64,000 nucleotides of DNA from Mesorhizobium sp. M7A.F.Ca.US.008.03.1.1. GTDB taxonomy: Bacteria > Pseudomonadota > Alphaproteobacteria > Rhizobiales > Rhizobiaceae. The notes beneath the pieces are model-generated. The model ran no database searches. It was not told where the DNA came from and worked only from the letters and a program-made list of their open reading frames with translations. The stretch spans positions 20,452-84,451 of the forward strand of contig NZ_RZRU01000027.1 of assembly GCF_003997495.1 (NCBI RefSeq), in the 5' to 3' direction. Below, in pieces: positions 1 through 8,061 of the stretch. The position numbers and the translations under genes are program-made. Within the stretch, counting starts at the first letter, position 1; the number at the start of each line of letters is the position of its first letter.

Positions 1-30
1 GAAATCCGCAAGCGCAAGGACAATTTCTAG
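1..30 (+). CDS. C-terminal tail of a gene entering from the left (partial)
   Basis: The first 30 bases read in frame 1 as a nine-residue basic tail (EIRKRKDNF) followed by TAG. The next start codon lies 23 bp downstream, which fits the end of a co-directional gene. Too little is visible to name a product, and a chance open frame cannot be excluded. Confidence 0.35.
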   Translation, partial: EIRKRKDNF

Positions 31-52
31 AGCCCGTGATATCGTCGACGCC

Positions 53-481
53 ATGACCAGCTCCGCCGAAATCATCGCGACGCTCGGGCTGACGCCGCAT
101 CCGGAAGGCGGCTGGTATGCCGAGACCTTTCGCGATGGCACCGGCGGCGCGCGCGGCCATTCGACCGCCATCTATTTCCTGCTTGAGGAGCATCAGGTTT
201 CGGCCTGGCACCGGGTCAAGGACGCCGCCGAGGTCTGGCATTTCCATGCCGGCGCCCCGCTGGCGCTGTCGATGTGGGAGGAAGGCAGCGCCGTTGTGGA
301 ACAGGTGCTCGGCATCGATCTCGCAGCCGGTGAGCGGCCGCAGATCGTCGTGCCGGCAGGATGGTGGCAATCGGCGCGCAGCCTGGGCGAATGGACGCTG
401 GTCGGCTGCACCGTCGCGCCGGGCTTCGAGTTTGCCGCTTTTGAGCTGGCGGCACCCGGCTGGCAGCCTGGACAGTCCTAA
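53..481 (+). CDS. Cupin-fold protein, DUF985 (Cupin_5) family
   Basis: This 142-residue protein matches the DUF985/Cupin_5 pattern. It opens with a GLTPHPEGGWYAETFR segment, has an IYFLLEE strand followed by SAWHRVKDAAEVWHFHAG with clustered histidines, and ends with VPAGWWQSAR and CTVAPGFEF. Family members are small cytoplasmic beta-barrels of unproven function, often described as sugar-epimerase-like. The length is normal for the family. It converges on the YhhN gene, whose stop lies 2 bp away. Family assignment is firm; biochemical role is unknown. Confidence 0.85.
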   Translation: MTSSAEIIATLGLTPHPEGGWYAETFRDGTGGARGHSTAIYFLLEEHQVSAWHRVKDAAEVWHFHAGAPLALSMWEEGSAVVEQVLGIDLAAGERPQIVVPAGWWQSARSLGEWTLVGCTVAPGFEFAAFELAAPGWQPGQS

Positions 482-482
482 C

Positions 483-1169
483 TCAATAAGAAGCTTGATT
501 TAGCAGGAAGCCTAGCGTGATCGCGAGTTGGGCGGCGTAGTAGAGCGCCCAGACGGCGAAGCGCATCCAGGCACGATGCGGCGAGATGGCGGCCACCAGG
601 AATTTTTCCATGGCGAGCAGCCCGTCCGATGCCATGAACAGGATGGCGCCGCAGATCACCCACATATTGCTTGTCGTCAGCGCCGAGATGCCCATTGCCA
701 GGATCGCAGCGACATAGACGGTGATCGGGATACGCAGGCCGGGACCGACGCGCCGCCACAGCGCCGCCAGCATGACGATCGCAAACACCGCCAGGGCGAG
801 CGCGATCGCTCCGCGCCACGACTCGGCGCCAAGCACTCCCAATCCGCCACCGCTGCGCAGGAACAGCGCGACATAGACGATGTGAGCGACAAGAAAACTG
901 GCCAGCCCGCCGAGAAAGGCCCTTTCGCCGTCGCGCGACAGGAAGGCGTCGCCAACGGCGCTGAGTGCGAGTGCTGCGACCAGCAGCTGCGGGCCGCCCT
1001 GCAGCCCGGCCAGCACGGCAAGCATCGCCACGGCAAGCGTCTTTGCCGCCGAGCGGGCGAGCGTCGGCGGCATGCCAAGCGTGAAGGCGTAGATCACCGC
1101 CGCCGCCAGCGAAAAAATCAGTGTCGCATTGGCATTGGCGTCGATGCCGCCCGCAAACGGCATCGTCAT
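483..1169 (-). CDS. YhhN/TMEM86 family membrane protein (lysoplasmalogenase-like)
   Basis: The protein is 228 residues and almost entirely hydrophobic, with about eight predicted membrane helices. It carries the family hallmarks SAVGDAFLSRD around residue 70 and FMASDGLLAMEKF near residue 180. Members include lysoplasmalogenases that cleave vinyl-ether lysolipids; the bacterial substrate is generally unknown. The ATG at 1169 is chosen because it overlaps the upstream exporter gene by 4 bp (ATGA) and fits family length. The frame stays open far upstream, but only because it reads through the exporter's C-terminal repeats. Confidence 0.85.
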   Translation of the reverse strand: MTMPFAGGIDANANATLIFSLAAAVIYAFTLGMPPTLARSAAKTLAVAMLAVLAGLQGGPQLLVAALALSAVGDAFLSRDGERAFLGGLASFLVAHIVYVALFLRSGGGLGVLGAESWRGAIALALAVFAIVMLAALWRRVGPGLRIPITVYVAAILAMGISALTTSNMWVICGAILFMASDGLLAMEKFLVAAISPHRAWMRFAVWALYYAAQLAITLGFLLNQASY

Positions 1170-2143
1170 GCCCTGGCGCCGTCTTCGGATGCCCGGGCTC
1201 CGTCTTCGGATGCCCTGGCTCCGCCTTCGGATGCCCCGGCCTTGCTTTCGGATGACCCGGCTCGGCTCTCGGTCGCGGCAGGTTTGCGCAGGAACAAGGA
1301 TTTTGCGGCGAGCACCGCGCCGCCGGTGATGAGCACGCAGGCGGCGAGGATGCGCAGCGACGGCTCGGCGACGCCGGCCGCGATCAGCACCAGCGTCGAC
1401 AACAGCGGCGCCGCATAGCTTGCAGCACCCAGCACCTGGATGTTGCCGCGCTTGACGCCGATGTCCCAGGCGTAGAAGGCAGCCCCCACCGGCATCAGGC
1501 CAAGGCCGAGCACGGCCAGCCACTGGCCGGCGCCGTCTGGCAGCACCGTTTGTTCCAGCGCCAGATGGCAGGCGAGCGACAGCACCGCGGTCGCCGCGCA
1601 AAACCAGGTGACGATGCTGGTCGGCACCGACGGGAAGCGCCGCGACAACAGAGAATAGGACGACCACAGCAAAGCGCAGACGGCAGCCATCGCATAGCCG
1701 AAGGCATAGCGGGCGTCGAAGGCGAGGCCACCGCCCTTGGTGATGATCAGCACGGTGCCGGCAAGGCCGAGCAGCGCACCGACGACATGGTTCCACGCCA
1801 GTTTTTCGCCCGGCATCAGCGCCGAACCAAGCACGATCAGCAGCGGCCACAGATACGCGATCAGGCTCGCCTCCACCGCAGGCGCATTGCGCAGCGCGGT
1901 GAAATAGAAAAAATGGTAGCCGAACAGCCCGGCAATGCCGATCAGCCACACCTGCGGCGGTATCTTCTGGCTCTTGTCGGGTGCCGGCATGAACAGCCGC
2001 GCGACGAGCCCGACACCGGTGCCGATCGAGAAGGTGATCGCCGACAAGAGGAACGGCGGCACCTGGCCCGACGCATCGGTGAGCAGTGCGAGCAGCGCCC
2101 ACATGGCGACCGCCGAAAAGCCGATCAGTGTTGCGCGCCCCAT
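1166..2143 (-). CDS. DMT-superfamily exporter (EamA domains, YddG-like)
   Basis: This 325-residue inner-membrane protein has ten hydrophobic segments arranged as two EamA repeats. Signatures include RNAPAVEASLIAYLWPLLIV and GEKLAWNHVVGALLGLAG. It most resembles aromatic-amino-acid/drug exporters of the YddG type, but the substrate cannot be read from sequence. The last 40 residues are an extra hydrophilic tail of imperfect seven-residue repeats (ASEDGAR type) outside the EamA fold. It overlaps the YhhN gene by 4 bp, so the two are probably translationally coupled. Confidence 0.85.
   Translation of the reverse strand: MGRATLIGFSAVAMWALLALLTDASGQVPPFLLSAITFSIGTGVGLVARLFMPAPDKSQKIPPQVWLIGIAGLFGYHFFYFTALRNAPAVEASLIAYLWPLLIVLGSALMPGEKLAWNHVVGALLGLAGTVLIITKGGGLAFDARYAFGYAMAAVCALLWSSYSLLSRRFPSVPTSIVTWFCAATAVLSLACHLALEQTVLPDGAGQWLAVLGLGLMPVGAAFYAWDIGVKRGNIQVLGAASYAAPLLSTLVLIAAGVAEPSLRILAACVLITGGAVLAAKSLFLRKPAATESRAGSSESKAGASEGGARASEDGARASEDGARA
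1175..1279. repeat. 21-bp tandem repeat encoding the exporter's C-terminal heptads
   Basis: Four clear 21-bp units start at 1175, 1196, 1217 and 1238, followed by a degenerate fifth unit. On the minus strand each unit encodes a seven-residue Ser/Glu/Gly/Ala/Arg repeat at the end of the DMT exporter. The two most similar units differ at two positions. A minisatellite of this type could vary in copy number between strains. Confidence 0.8.
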
Positions 2144-2177
2144 TCTGTCTCCAGTGGCGCGCCAATTCTGCGCCTGG

Positions 2178-2966
2178 CTATTGTACGGCTTCGAAACGCC
2201 CGGCGCTGATGGTCAAGGTGCCGATCTGCGTGCCCACCGTGGCATGGATCGGCGCATATACGCCGGTTTGACCGAGCGGTGCAAACGTCACCATCATGCG
2301 GCTTTTGTTTTTGAGATAGTTGAGCGCCTTGCGGCCCTTGCGATAGCCCGCCACCGGCTCGAAGCCCATCTGGCAGGTGACGGTGTCGCCCTTGTAGCCC
2401 GGCACCGAGATCGTGCCTTTCGACGCGTAGGTCAGCGTCAGGTCGGCACGCATCTCGCCGTCATAGAACTTCACCGTGCGGCCGCAGACCTGGTCGAGAC
2501 TGTCGGCATGAATGACGGTGGCGGCCATAGGATCGAGCACCGATGCCAGGTCGCCAGCACCGAGCGGCACCCAGCTCTTCGGGTCGCGTTTGCCCGGTGC
2601 CGGCACGACCTGCGTCGAGGTGACCCTGCCATTGGCAAAGCGGATATCGACCACCGATGCCTTCTTGCCGGAGGTGTAATCGGCGCGGAATGCCTGCGGC
2701 ACCATCTTCTTGCCCGCAATCGTGCCTTTGGATGAGATCGTGCCGCGCGTGTCGTCGAACAGCTTGGCGAGACCGGCTGCGGTGACACTGCCTTGGATCG
2801 CATAGGCGCCGTTCTCATAGCGGCTGGAAAACGTTGATCTCGCTATCGAAAGACCGAGGAACGACACCGTGTATTCGCCCTTGAACGACTGCGGCGAGGC
2901 AGCAGACGCAGCGGACGGCAAGGCTATGGCAAGCATGGCGGCAAGGGCATGTGACGAACGAAGCAT
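2178..2966 (-). CDS. DUF3108 domain exported protein
   Basis: From the ATG at 2966 the protein is 262 residues. A signal peptide (MLRSSHALAAMLAIALPSAASA) is followed by a DUF3108-type region: GEYTVSFLGLSIARSTFSS near the N-terminus and KFYDGEMRADLTL in the middle. DUF3108 proteins are periplasmic or lipid-exposed beta-rich proteins of unknown role, common in rhizobia. The frame extends 18 codons upstream, but the internal ATG is preferred because it places the signal peptide at the N-terminus. Confidence 0.8.
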   Translation of the reverse strand: MLRSSHALAAMLAIALPSAASAASPQSFKGEYTVSFLGLSIARSTFSSRYENGAYAIQGSVTAAGLAKLFDDTRGTISSKGTIAGKKMVPQAFRADYTSGKKASVVDIRFANGRVTSTQVVPAPGKRDPKSWVPLGAGDLASVLDPMAATVIHADSLDQVCGRTVKFYDGEMRADLTLTYASKGTISVPGYKGDTVTCQMGFEPVAGYRKGRKALNYLKNKSRMMVTFAPLGQTGVYAPIHATVGTQIGTLTISAGRFEAVQ

Positions 2967-3223
2967 GGCGGGATCGGGGCCTTGATTTTCGGCCGGAGGC
3001 GGGCAACTCCGGTCTGGCATGTCCCTATGAGACCGCTTATAGGATGAATTCCGGCCTTAATATGGAATGCCGGGCGCGTCCGTGGGCAAGCCGGAGCTTG
3101 ACGCCTCGGCGAAATGCAACTATGGAACGCCAACTTTTTCCATAAGGCCGCCTGACCAGAACCGCGCGCCACCCGGCGTGGGCTTGAGTGTTTGGCAGAC
3201 CCCGAGAACTGAAGGTTAGAACA

Positions 3224-3520
3224 ATGTCCCGCACCTGCGAACTCACTGCCAAGGCAGTCATGTCCGGCAACAATGTGAGCCACGCCAACAACAAGACCAA
3301 GCGTCGCTTCCTGCCGAACCTCGTCAATGTGACGCTGATTTCGGAAGCGCTGAACCAGAACGTGCGCCTGCGCATCTCGGCCAACGCGCTGCGTTCGGTC
3401 GAACATCGCGGCGGCCTCGACGCCTTCCTGGCCAAGGCCGACGTCAAGGAATTGTCGCAGCGCGCTCGTCTCCTGAAGAAGCAGATCGCCAAGAAGACCG
3501 CCGAACAGGCTGCCGCTTAA
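3224..3520 (+). CDS. rpmB: 50S ribosomal protein L28
   Basis: The 98-residue basic protein begins MSRTCELTAKAVMSGNNVSH and contains NKTKRRFLPNLVN, both diagnostic of bacterial L28. It is a structural component of the large ribosomal subunit. The ATG at 3224 fits the family's N-terminus. There is no zinc-binding CxxC pair, as usual for alphaproteobacterial L28. It is monocistronic here; inverted repeats directly downstream may end its transcript. Confidence 0.97.
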   Translation: MSRTCELTAKAVMSGNNVSHANNKTKRRFLPNLVNVTLISEALNQNVRLRISANALRSVEHRGGLDAFLAKADVKELSQRARLLKKQIAKKTAEQAAA

Positions 3521-3548
3521 TTCGTTCAAAGGCGGGGGACGACCGCCC

Positions 3549-3592
3549 TGGCCAACCTCTTGTTGGCCTCTGGCCAACATCTTGTTGGCTCG
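3549..3592 (+). terminator. Tandem 22-bp hairpins after rpmB
   Basis: Two near-identical 22-bp units (3549-3570 and 3571-3592) each form a hairpin with arms GGCCAAC and GTTGGC(C) around a five-base loop. They begin 29 bp after the rpmB stop. No T-run follows, so a classical intrinsic terminator is not certain; they may instead block 3' exonucleases or form the start of the next gene's structured leader. Confidence 0.5.
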
Positions 3593-3593
3593 A

Positions 3594-3632
3594 GCATCGG
3601 ATCGAAGCCGCAAGGTTTCGGCAATCCGATGC
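3594..3632 (+). promoter_or_regulatory. Long hairpin in the leader of the transporter gene
   Basis: The arms GCATCGGAT (3594-3602) and ATCCGATGC (3624-3632) pair perfectly, with a further CGAA/TTCG inner pairing. It lies between rpmB and the putative riboswitch. It could be a terminator, a promoter-proximal structure or part of an extended leader; the sequence does not decide. Confidence 0.4.
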
Positions 3633-3674
3633 CCACATATGAAGGCGAGCATCGCCCGCATGGGCATGATGCTT

Positions 3675-3705
3675 GGCTGGTTCCATTACCCAGGATAAAA
3701 AAATG
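3675..3705 (+). promoter_or_regulatory. Probable preQ1-I riboswitch reaching into the start codon
   Basis: The leader reads CTGG (3677-3680), TTC, CAT, TAC (3681-3689), CCAG (3690-3693), GATAAAAAA, then ATG at 3703. This matches the preQ1-I layout: P1 stem closed by GG/CC, a UUC loop start, a cytosine before the 3' P1 strand (3689) in the position that pairs preQ1, and an A-rich tail. The loop CAT (3684-3686) is complementary to the ATG itself, so the P2 pseudoknot would sequester the start codon. P1 is only four pairs. The downstream gene is a predicted preQ0/preQ1 transporter, the expected target. Confidence 0.8.
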
Positions 3706-4383
3706 CCTTTCTTCTCGCGGTATTTGCCATTCGTGGCCGCCATGGCGCTTGTCGTCGTGGCATCGAACATTCTCGTGCAATTCCCGATGCAGGGCCAGAT
3801 CAGCGGCCTCTCGCTGGCCGACCTTCTGACCTGGGGTGCTTTCACCTATCCCTTCTCGTTCCTGGTCACCGACCTTGCCAACCGCCGCTACGGACCCACA
3901 GTGGCGCGCCGGATCGTCTTTGTCGGCTTCATGACGGCGGTGATCTGCTCGATCCTTGTCCCGCCCTTCCTGTTCCGCCACGGCCTGATCGAATTCGAGA
4001 CCGCCGCCGACCGGCTGGTGCGCATCGCGGCCGCGTCCGGAGCGGCGTTCCTCAGCGCGCAACTGCTCGATGTCACCGTGTTCAACCGGCTGCGCCGGCA
4101 GAGCTGGTGGCGCGCGCCGATCATCGGCACGCTGGTCGGGTCGGTGTTCGACACCGCTGTGTTCTTCACCGTCGCTTTCTCGGCTGCCTTTGCCTTCGCC
4201 GGGCCAAACGATGGCTTTGCGTTGGAAAACGCACCCTTGATGGGCGTCTTCCATGTCGAGGCGATGCGCTGGATTTCCTGGGCGCTTGGTGATCTCTCGG
4301 TGAAACTGATCATCGCCGTCGTCGCACTCATCCCCTACCGGCTGCTCGCCGCCCGCTGGAGCCAGCCTGCGGTTGCGGCTTAA
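3703..4383 (+). CDS. yhhQ: Queuosine precursor transporter (YhhQ/VUT family, COG1738)
   Basis: This is a 226-residue integral membrane protein with about six helices. It has family motifs LTWGAFTYPFSFLVTDLANRRYG near residue 50 and AFLSAQLLDVTVFNRLR near residue 125. COG1738 proteins import the 7-deazaguanine precursors preQ0 or preQ1 for queuosine synthesis. The ATG at 3703 is chosen because it gives the family N-terminus. It directly abuts the A-rich tail of the riboswitch, which suggests translational shut-off when preQ1 is plentiful. Confidence 0.88.
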   Translation: MPFFSRYLPFVAAMALVVVASNILVQFPMQGQISGLSLADLLTWGAFTYPFSFLVTDLANRRYGPTVARRIVFVGFMTAVICSILVPPFLFRHGLIEFETAADRLVRIAAASGAAFLSAQLLDVTVFNRLRRQSWWRAPIIGTLVGSVFDTAVFFTVAFSAAFAFAGPNDGFALENAPLMGVFHVEAMRWISWALGDLSVKLIIAVVALIPYRLLAARWSQPAVAA

Positions 4384-4384
4384 G

Positions 4385-4429
4385 CCATGATCTCGAAAAG
4401 TGGGACTCGGTTTTCGGAAAAGATCATGG
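4385..4429. repeat. Rhizobial-type palindromic intergenic repeat
   Basis: The arms CCATGATC and GATCATGG, together with CGAAAA/TTTTCG, fold into one imperfect hairpin that fills the gap between the transporter and the next gene. The GATCATG...CGAAAA theme recurs widely between genes in Mesorhizobium and relatives (recalled, not searched). It may act as a mosaic or terminator element. Confidence 0.6.
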
Positions 4430-4442
4430 TCGGACAAAGATC

Positions 4443-5114
4443 ATGATCCCGTGGGTCCAACTCGATTCGGCGAAGACCCCGAACGGCGGACAAGAACTTC
4501 GCCTCAAGCGGCGCGGCACCGAATTCTCGATCATGCTGGGCACCAACGAGCTGATGAACAGCCGCCTCAGCGGTTCCGAGGAAGCGCTGGCAAAACTGTC
4601 CTGCGAGCGGATTGCCGGCCATAGGCAGCCAACAATCCTGATCGGTGGGCTCGGCATGGGTTTTACCTTGCGCGCCGCGCTGACAGAACTGGCCAATGAT
4701 GCCGGAATCGTCGTCGCCGAACTGGTGCCGGCCGTCGTCGCCTGGGCGCGCGGTCCAATGGCCGAAATCTTTCGCGGCTGTCTCGACGATCCTCGCGTCA
4801 CGGTCCAGGAGATCGATGTCGGGCAACTGATCCGGTCGCGGCCCGAAGCCTGGGACGCCATCCTGCTCGATGTCGACAACGGCCCGGAAGGCATCGTGCA
4901 CAAATCCAACGACGCACTCTACAGCGTGCAGGGCCTCGCAGCGGCACGCAGCGCCCTCAAGCCGGGCGGCGTGCTGGCGGTCTGGTCGCAAGGCCCCGAC
5001 AGCGGCTTCACGCGGCGGCTGAAGCAGGCAGGCTTCGCGGTCGAGGAGGTCAACACGCGCGCCAACGGCAAGCGCGGCGCGCGCCATGTCATCTGGATCG
5101 CCGCCAGGACGTAA
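4443..5114 (+). CDS. Spermidine-synthase-like SAM-dependent protein
   Basis: The 223-residue protein has a Rossmann methyltransferase-like fold. The glycine-rich loop ILIGGLGMGFTLRAAL lies near residue 65, an acidic VVAELVPAVV strand near 90, and WDAILLDVDNGPE near 138. This resembles spermidine synthase-like proteins, but the classical N-terminal beta domain is short and the residues needed for putrescine aminopropyl transfer cannot be confirmed. It may be a methyltransferase of unknown substrate. It follows a palindromic repeat rather than sharing an evident operon. Confidence 0.7.
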   Translation: MIPWVQLDSAKTPNGGQELRLKRRGTEFSIMLGTNELMNSRLSGSEEALAKLSCERIAGHRQPTILIGGLGMGFTLRAALTELANDAGIVVAELVPAVVAWARGPMAEIFRGCLDDPRVTVQEIDVGQLIRSRPEAWDAILLDVDNGPEGIVHKSNDALYSVQGLAAARSALKPGGVLAVWSQGPDSGFTRRLKQAGFAVEEVNTRANGKRGARHVIWIAART

Positions 5115-5125
5115 AGCCGGCGGGC

Positions 5126-6154
5126 TCAATCCTGGTGGAGAACAAATTCCAGATAGAGGTTGCGCTGCAGGATCGAGTGGTTGTCGTCGGAGATCAGCGA
5201 CACCATCAGCGCGCCGTCATCGCGGGTCCAGACGTCGAGCCCTTCCATATTGTCGATCTGGTAGCCCATGTCGGCCTCCAGCAGCACCGGCCCGTCGGCG
5301 ACCGCGCCCTTCTCGACGCTTTCGCCATAGATGCGCCGCAGCCGCATCTTGACGCCGCGGGCCATCGAGAAACTGCGCTCCAGAAGCAATAGGTCGCCAT
5401 CCGGCAGGAAGGCGCCATCTGTGATGTCGAAATCGCCATTGCGCTTAACAGTAAAGACGCCCTTGTGCGGCCCTTCGATGATGGCGGCATAGATGTTGCC
5501 GGCCTTGTCCAGGCTCTTCTCGGAGACCACGACAAGCCCGCCCTCATGCTGGCCGTTGGCATCGGCATGGGTGACCGTCTCGAAGCCGCGATTCTGGCGC
5601 AATTCCTGGGCCGGAACCACGAAATCCAGCTGCTTGAAGGGCGCCTTCATGTCGGTCGGGTCGATCTTGAACTGAGCGACATGGTGATCGCGCTCGAAAC
5701 CGACGGTGGCGATGCCGTCCTTGACCGCGAGGCCTTCCGCATCGACCTCCCATTTCCTGTCGATCGGCCGGCCGGCCTCGTCGACCATCTGCTGCATGCG
5801 GAAATTCTGGATGCCGGACGGCCGCTTGTCGGCGTCGCGCACCACCGTGCCGAAGAACCAGAAGCCGGTGTCGGCAACGCCGATGAAGTCACTCCCGGCC
5901 TTCAGGAAGCGGAAGGCCGACAGCGCACCGAAATCGCGAGTCGGCGAGGTCATCTCCAGCCCACCGACGAATTCAAGCGGGCCGAACTGCTTGTCGGCAT
6001 GGCCAATGTGAAATTCAGTGATCGGGCGGGCCGAGATTTCGACCGGTTCGACCGAGCTTGAGCCGGGCGAACCGGCTGCCGCCGAAGCCACGCCGGAAAG
6101 CAGGGCGACGGCGGCGAAAAGCGTCTGCTGAAAGCCGCCGCGCCTGGAGATCAT
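5126..6154 (-). CDS. Esterase-like activity of phytase family exported protein
   Basis: From the ATG at 6154 the product is 342 residues with an N-terminal signal sequence (FAAVALLSGVASAAAG). The body is beta-propeller-like, with LEFVGGLEMTSP, VADTGFWFFGTVV, DAEGLAVKDG and LLLERSFS. This matches the phytase-like esterase family found in rhizobia; the substrate is unknown and secretion to the periplasm is likely. It overlaps cobT by 4 bp and so probably belongs to the same transcript, though no functional link to cobalamin is known. Confidence 0.82.
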   Translation of the reverse strand: MISRRGGFQQTLFAAVALLSGVASAAAGSPGSSSVEPVEISARPITEFHIGHADKQFGPLEFVGGLEMTSPTRDFGALSAFRFLKAGSDFIGVADTGFWFFGTVVRDADKRPSGIQNFRMQQMVDEAGRPIDRKWEVDAEGLAVKDGIATVGFERDHHVAQFKIDPTDMKAPFKQLDFVVPAQELRQNRGFETVTHADANGQHEGGLVVVSEKSLDKAGNIYAAIIEGPHKGVFTVKRNGDFDITDGAFLPDGDLLLLERSFSMARGVKMRLRRIYGESVEKGAVADGPVLLEADMGYQIDNMEGLDVWTRDDGALMVSLISDDNHSILQRNLYLEFVLHQD

Positions 6155-8052
6155 CCGGCGCGCCGCATACCACCGCCGCGTCGCGTATCCTTCGCGCTTT
6201 CCTCGGCGAACAGCGAAGCCAGCTGCTCGGTCATGGCGCCGGCCAGTTCCTCGGCATCGACAATGGTGACAGCACGGCGGTAATAGCGCGTGACGTCGTG
6301 GCCGATGCCGATGGCCAGCAGTTCCACCGGCGAACGCGTCTCGATCAGGTCGATGACGGCGCGCAGATGGCGCTCGAGATAATTGCCCGGATTGACCGAC
6401 AGCGTCGAATCGTCGACCGGCGCACCGTCCGAGATCATCATCAGGATCTTGCGCTGTTCGGGTCGCGCGATCAGCCGGTTGTGCGCCCACAGCAGCGCCT
6501 CGCCGTCGATATTTTCCTTGAGCAGGCCTTCGCGCATCATAAGGCCGAGATTGCGCCGGGCGCGCCGCCACGGATGGTCGGCCGATTTGTAGATGATGTG
6601 GCGCAGATCGTTGAGCCGGCCAGGATTCGGCGGCTTGCCGTCCTTCAGCCATTTCTCGCGCGCCTGCCCGCCCTTCCAGGCCCGCGTGGTGAAACCGAGG
6701 ATCTCGACCGAGACGCCGCAGCGTTCCAGCGTGCGCGCCAGTATGTCGGCGCAGGTGGCGGCGACCGTGATCGGCCGGCCGCGCATCGAACCGGAATTGT
6801 CGAGCACCAGCGTCACCACCGTGTCGCGAAATTTGGTGTCGCGCTCCTGCTTGAACGACAATGGCTGCATCGGATCGATGACGACGCGCACCAGCCGGGC
6901 CGGGTCGAGGTAACCCTCTTCCAGGTCGAAATCCCAGGAGCGGTTCTGCTGCGCCATCAGCCGGCGCTGCAGCCGGTTCGCCAGCCGCCCGACGACGCCG
7001 GACAGATTGGCAAGCTGCTTGTCGAGGAAGGCGCGCAGCCGGTCGAGCTCTTCCTCCTCGCACAGCTCCTCGGCGCCGACCGTCTCGTCGAAAGCGGTGG
7101 TGAAGACCTTGTAGTCGATCTCCTTCGGCAGATTGGTGAAGGGATTGTCATTGCGGCGCGCCTCGCCGGGTGTTTCGGCATCGGCGTCGTCATCGTCGGA
7201 CAGGTCGTCCGCGGTGGCGTCGGAGGCTTCGGTCTCGGCCGACTGCTCATCATCGGCGGAAGCTTCGGCATCCTCGGACTGCGACTGCTCGGAGCCGGAA
7301 TCCTCTTCGCCGCCCTCCTCGCTCTGCTCCTCGCCTTGCGGCTGGTTGTCGTCATTGTCCTCGGAGTCTTCGGTCTCCTGGTCATCGCCGAGTTCCTCGG
7401 CCATCTCCATCGAGGCGAGCATCTCGCGCACGACCCGGGCGAAGGCCTGCTGGTCGCCGAGCTTGGCCGACAATCCGTCGAGATCGGCCTTAGCCTTCTC
7501 CTCGACCCAGGGGCGCCAGAGTTCGACCAGCCGCTCGCCGCTCTTCGGGACCGGGCGGCCGGTCAGCTTCTCGCGCACCATCAGCGCGAGCGCTTCCTCG
7601 ATCGGCGCGTCGGCCTTGTCCTTGACGTCGACGAGGTTGGCCTTGGTGTATTTGTCCTCCAGCATCGAGCCGATATTGTCGGCGACGCCCTGCATGGCGC
7701 GGCTGCCGATCGCCTCGACGCGAGCCTGCTCGACCGCGTCATAGATGGCGCGGGCCGCCTTACCTTCCGGCGCCAGCTTGGTGTGGATGCGCGCATCGTG
7801 GCAGGCGCGCTTCAGCGCCATGGAGTCGCCGAGGCCGCGGGTAATCGCGATGTCGGTCTTCGATGCCTTCTTCGGCAGTTCGGGCAGACGCGCGCGGCTG
7901 CCGGCGAGTGCCGGCCGGTCCTTGGCGAAACCGACTTCAAGCTCCTTGTCGCCGGCAATGGCGCGCATGCAGACGGTGACGGCGCGCTTGAAGCTGTCGG
8001 CTTCAGACCCCGTCTTCGACTTGTTGCGCGTGTTGTCGCCCGGACCCGCCAT
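6151..8052 (-). CDS. cobT: Aerobic cobaltochelatase subunit CobT
   Basis: CobT is a 633-residue subunit of the CobNST complex, which inserts Co2+ into hydrogenobyrinic acid a,c-diamide in aerobic B12 synthesis. The N-terminal half holds SDSFKRAV-like and LGDSMALKRACHD segments. A long acidic Glu/Asp/Ser-rich linker spans about residues 220-300. The C-terminal von Willebrand A domain has the MIDAS motif DNSGSMRG near residue 417 and SDGAPVDDS later. Length and order fit the family. cobS lies upstream on the same strand, separated by one small gene. Confidence 0.96.
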   Translation of the reverse strand: MAGPGDNTRNKSKTGSEADSFKRAVTVCMRAIAGDKELEVGFAKDRPALAGSRARLPELPKKASKTDIAITRGLGDSMALKRACHDARIHTKLAPEGKAARAIYDAVEQARVEAIGSRAMQGVADNIGSMLEDKYTKANLVDVKDKADAPIEEALALMVREKLTGRPVPKSGERLVELWRPWVEEKAKADLDGLSAKLGDQQAFARVVREMLASMEMAEELGDDQETEDSEDNDDNQPQGEEQSEEGGEEDSGSEQSQSEDAEASADDEQSAETEASDATADDLSDDDDADAETPGEARRNDNPFTNLPKEIDYKVFTTAFDETVGAEELCEEEELDRLRAFLDKQLANLSGVVGRLANRLQRRLMAQQNRSWDFDLEEGYLDPARLVRVVIDPMQPLSFKQERDTKFRDTVVTLVLDNSGSMRGRPITVAATCADILARTLERCGVSVEILGFTTRAWKGGQAREKWLKDGKPPNPGRLNDLRHIIYKSADHPWRRARRNLGLMMREGLLKENIDGEALLWAHNRLIARPEQRKILMMISDGAPVDDSTLSVNPGNYLERHLRAVIDLIETRSPVELLAIGIGHDVTRYYRRAVTIVDAEELAGAMTEQLASLFAEESAKDTRRGGGMRRAG

Positions 8053-8061
8053 CGTCTATCT

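Noticed and set aside
483..2165. A 560-residue reading through the YhhN gene into the exporter
   Set aside because: The upstream part is a shadow of the DMT exporter and its repeats; the YhhN family starts at 1169.
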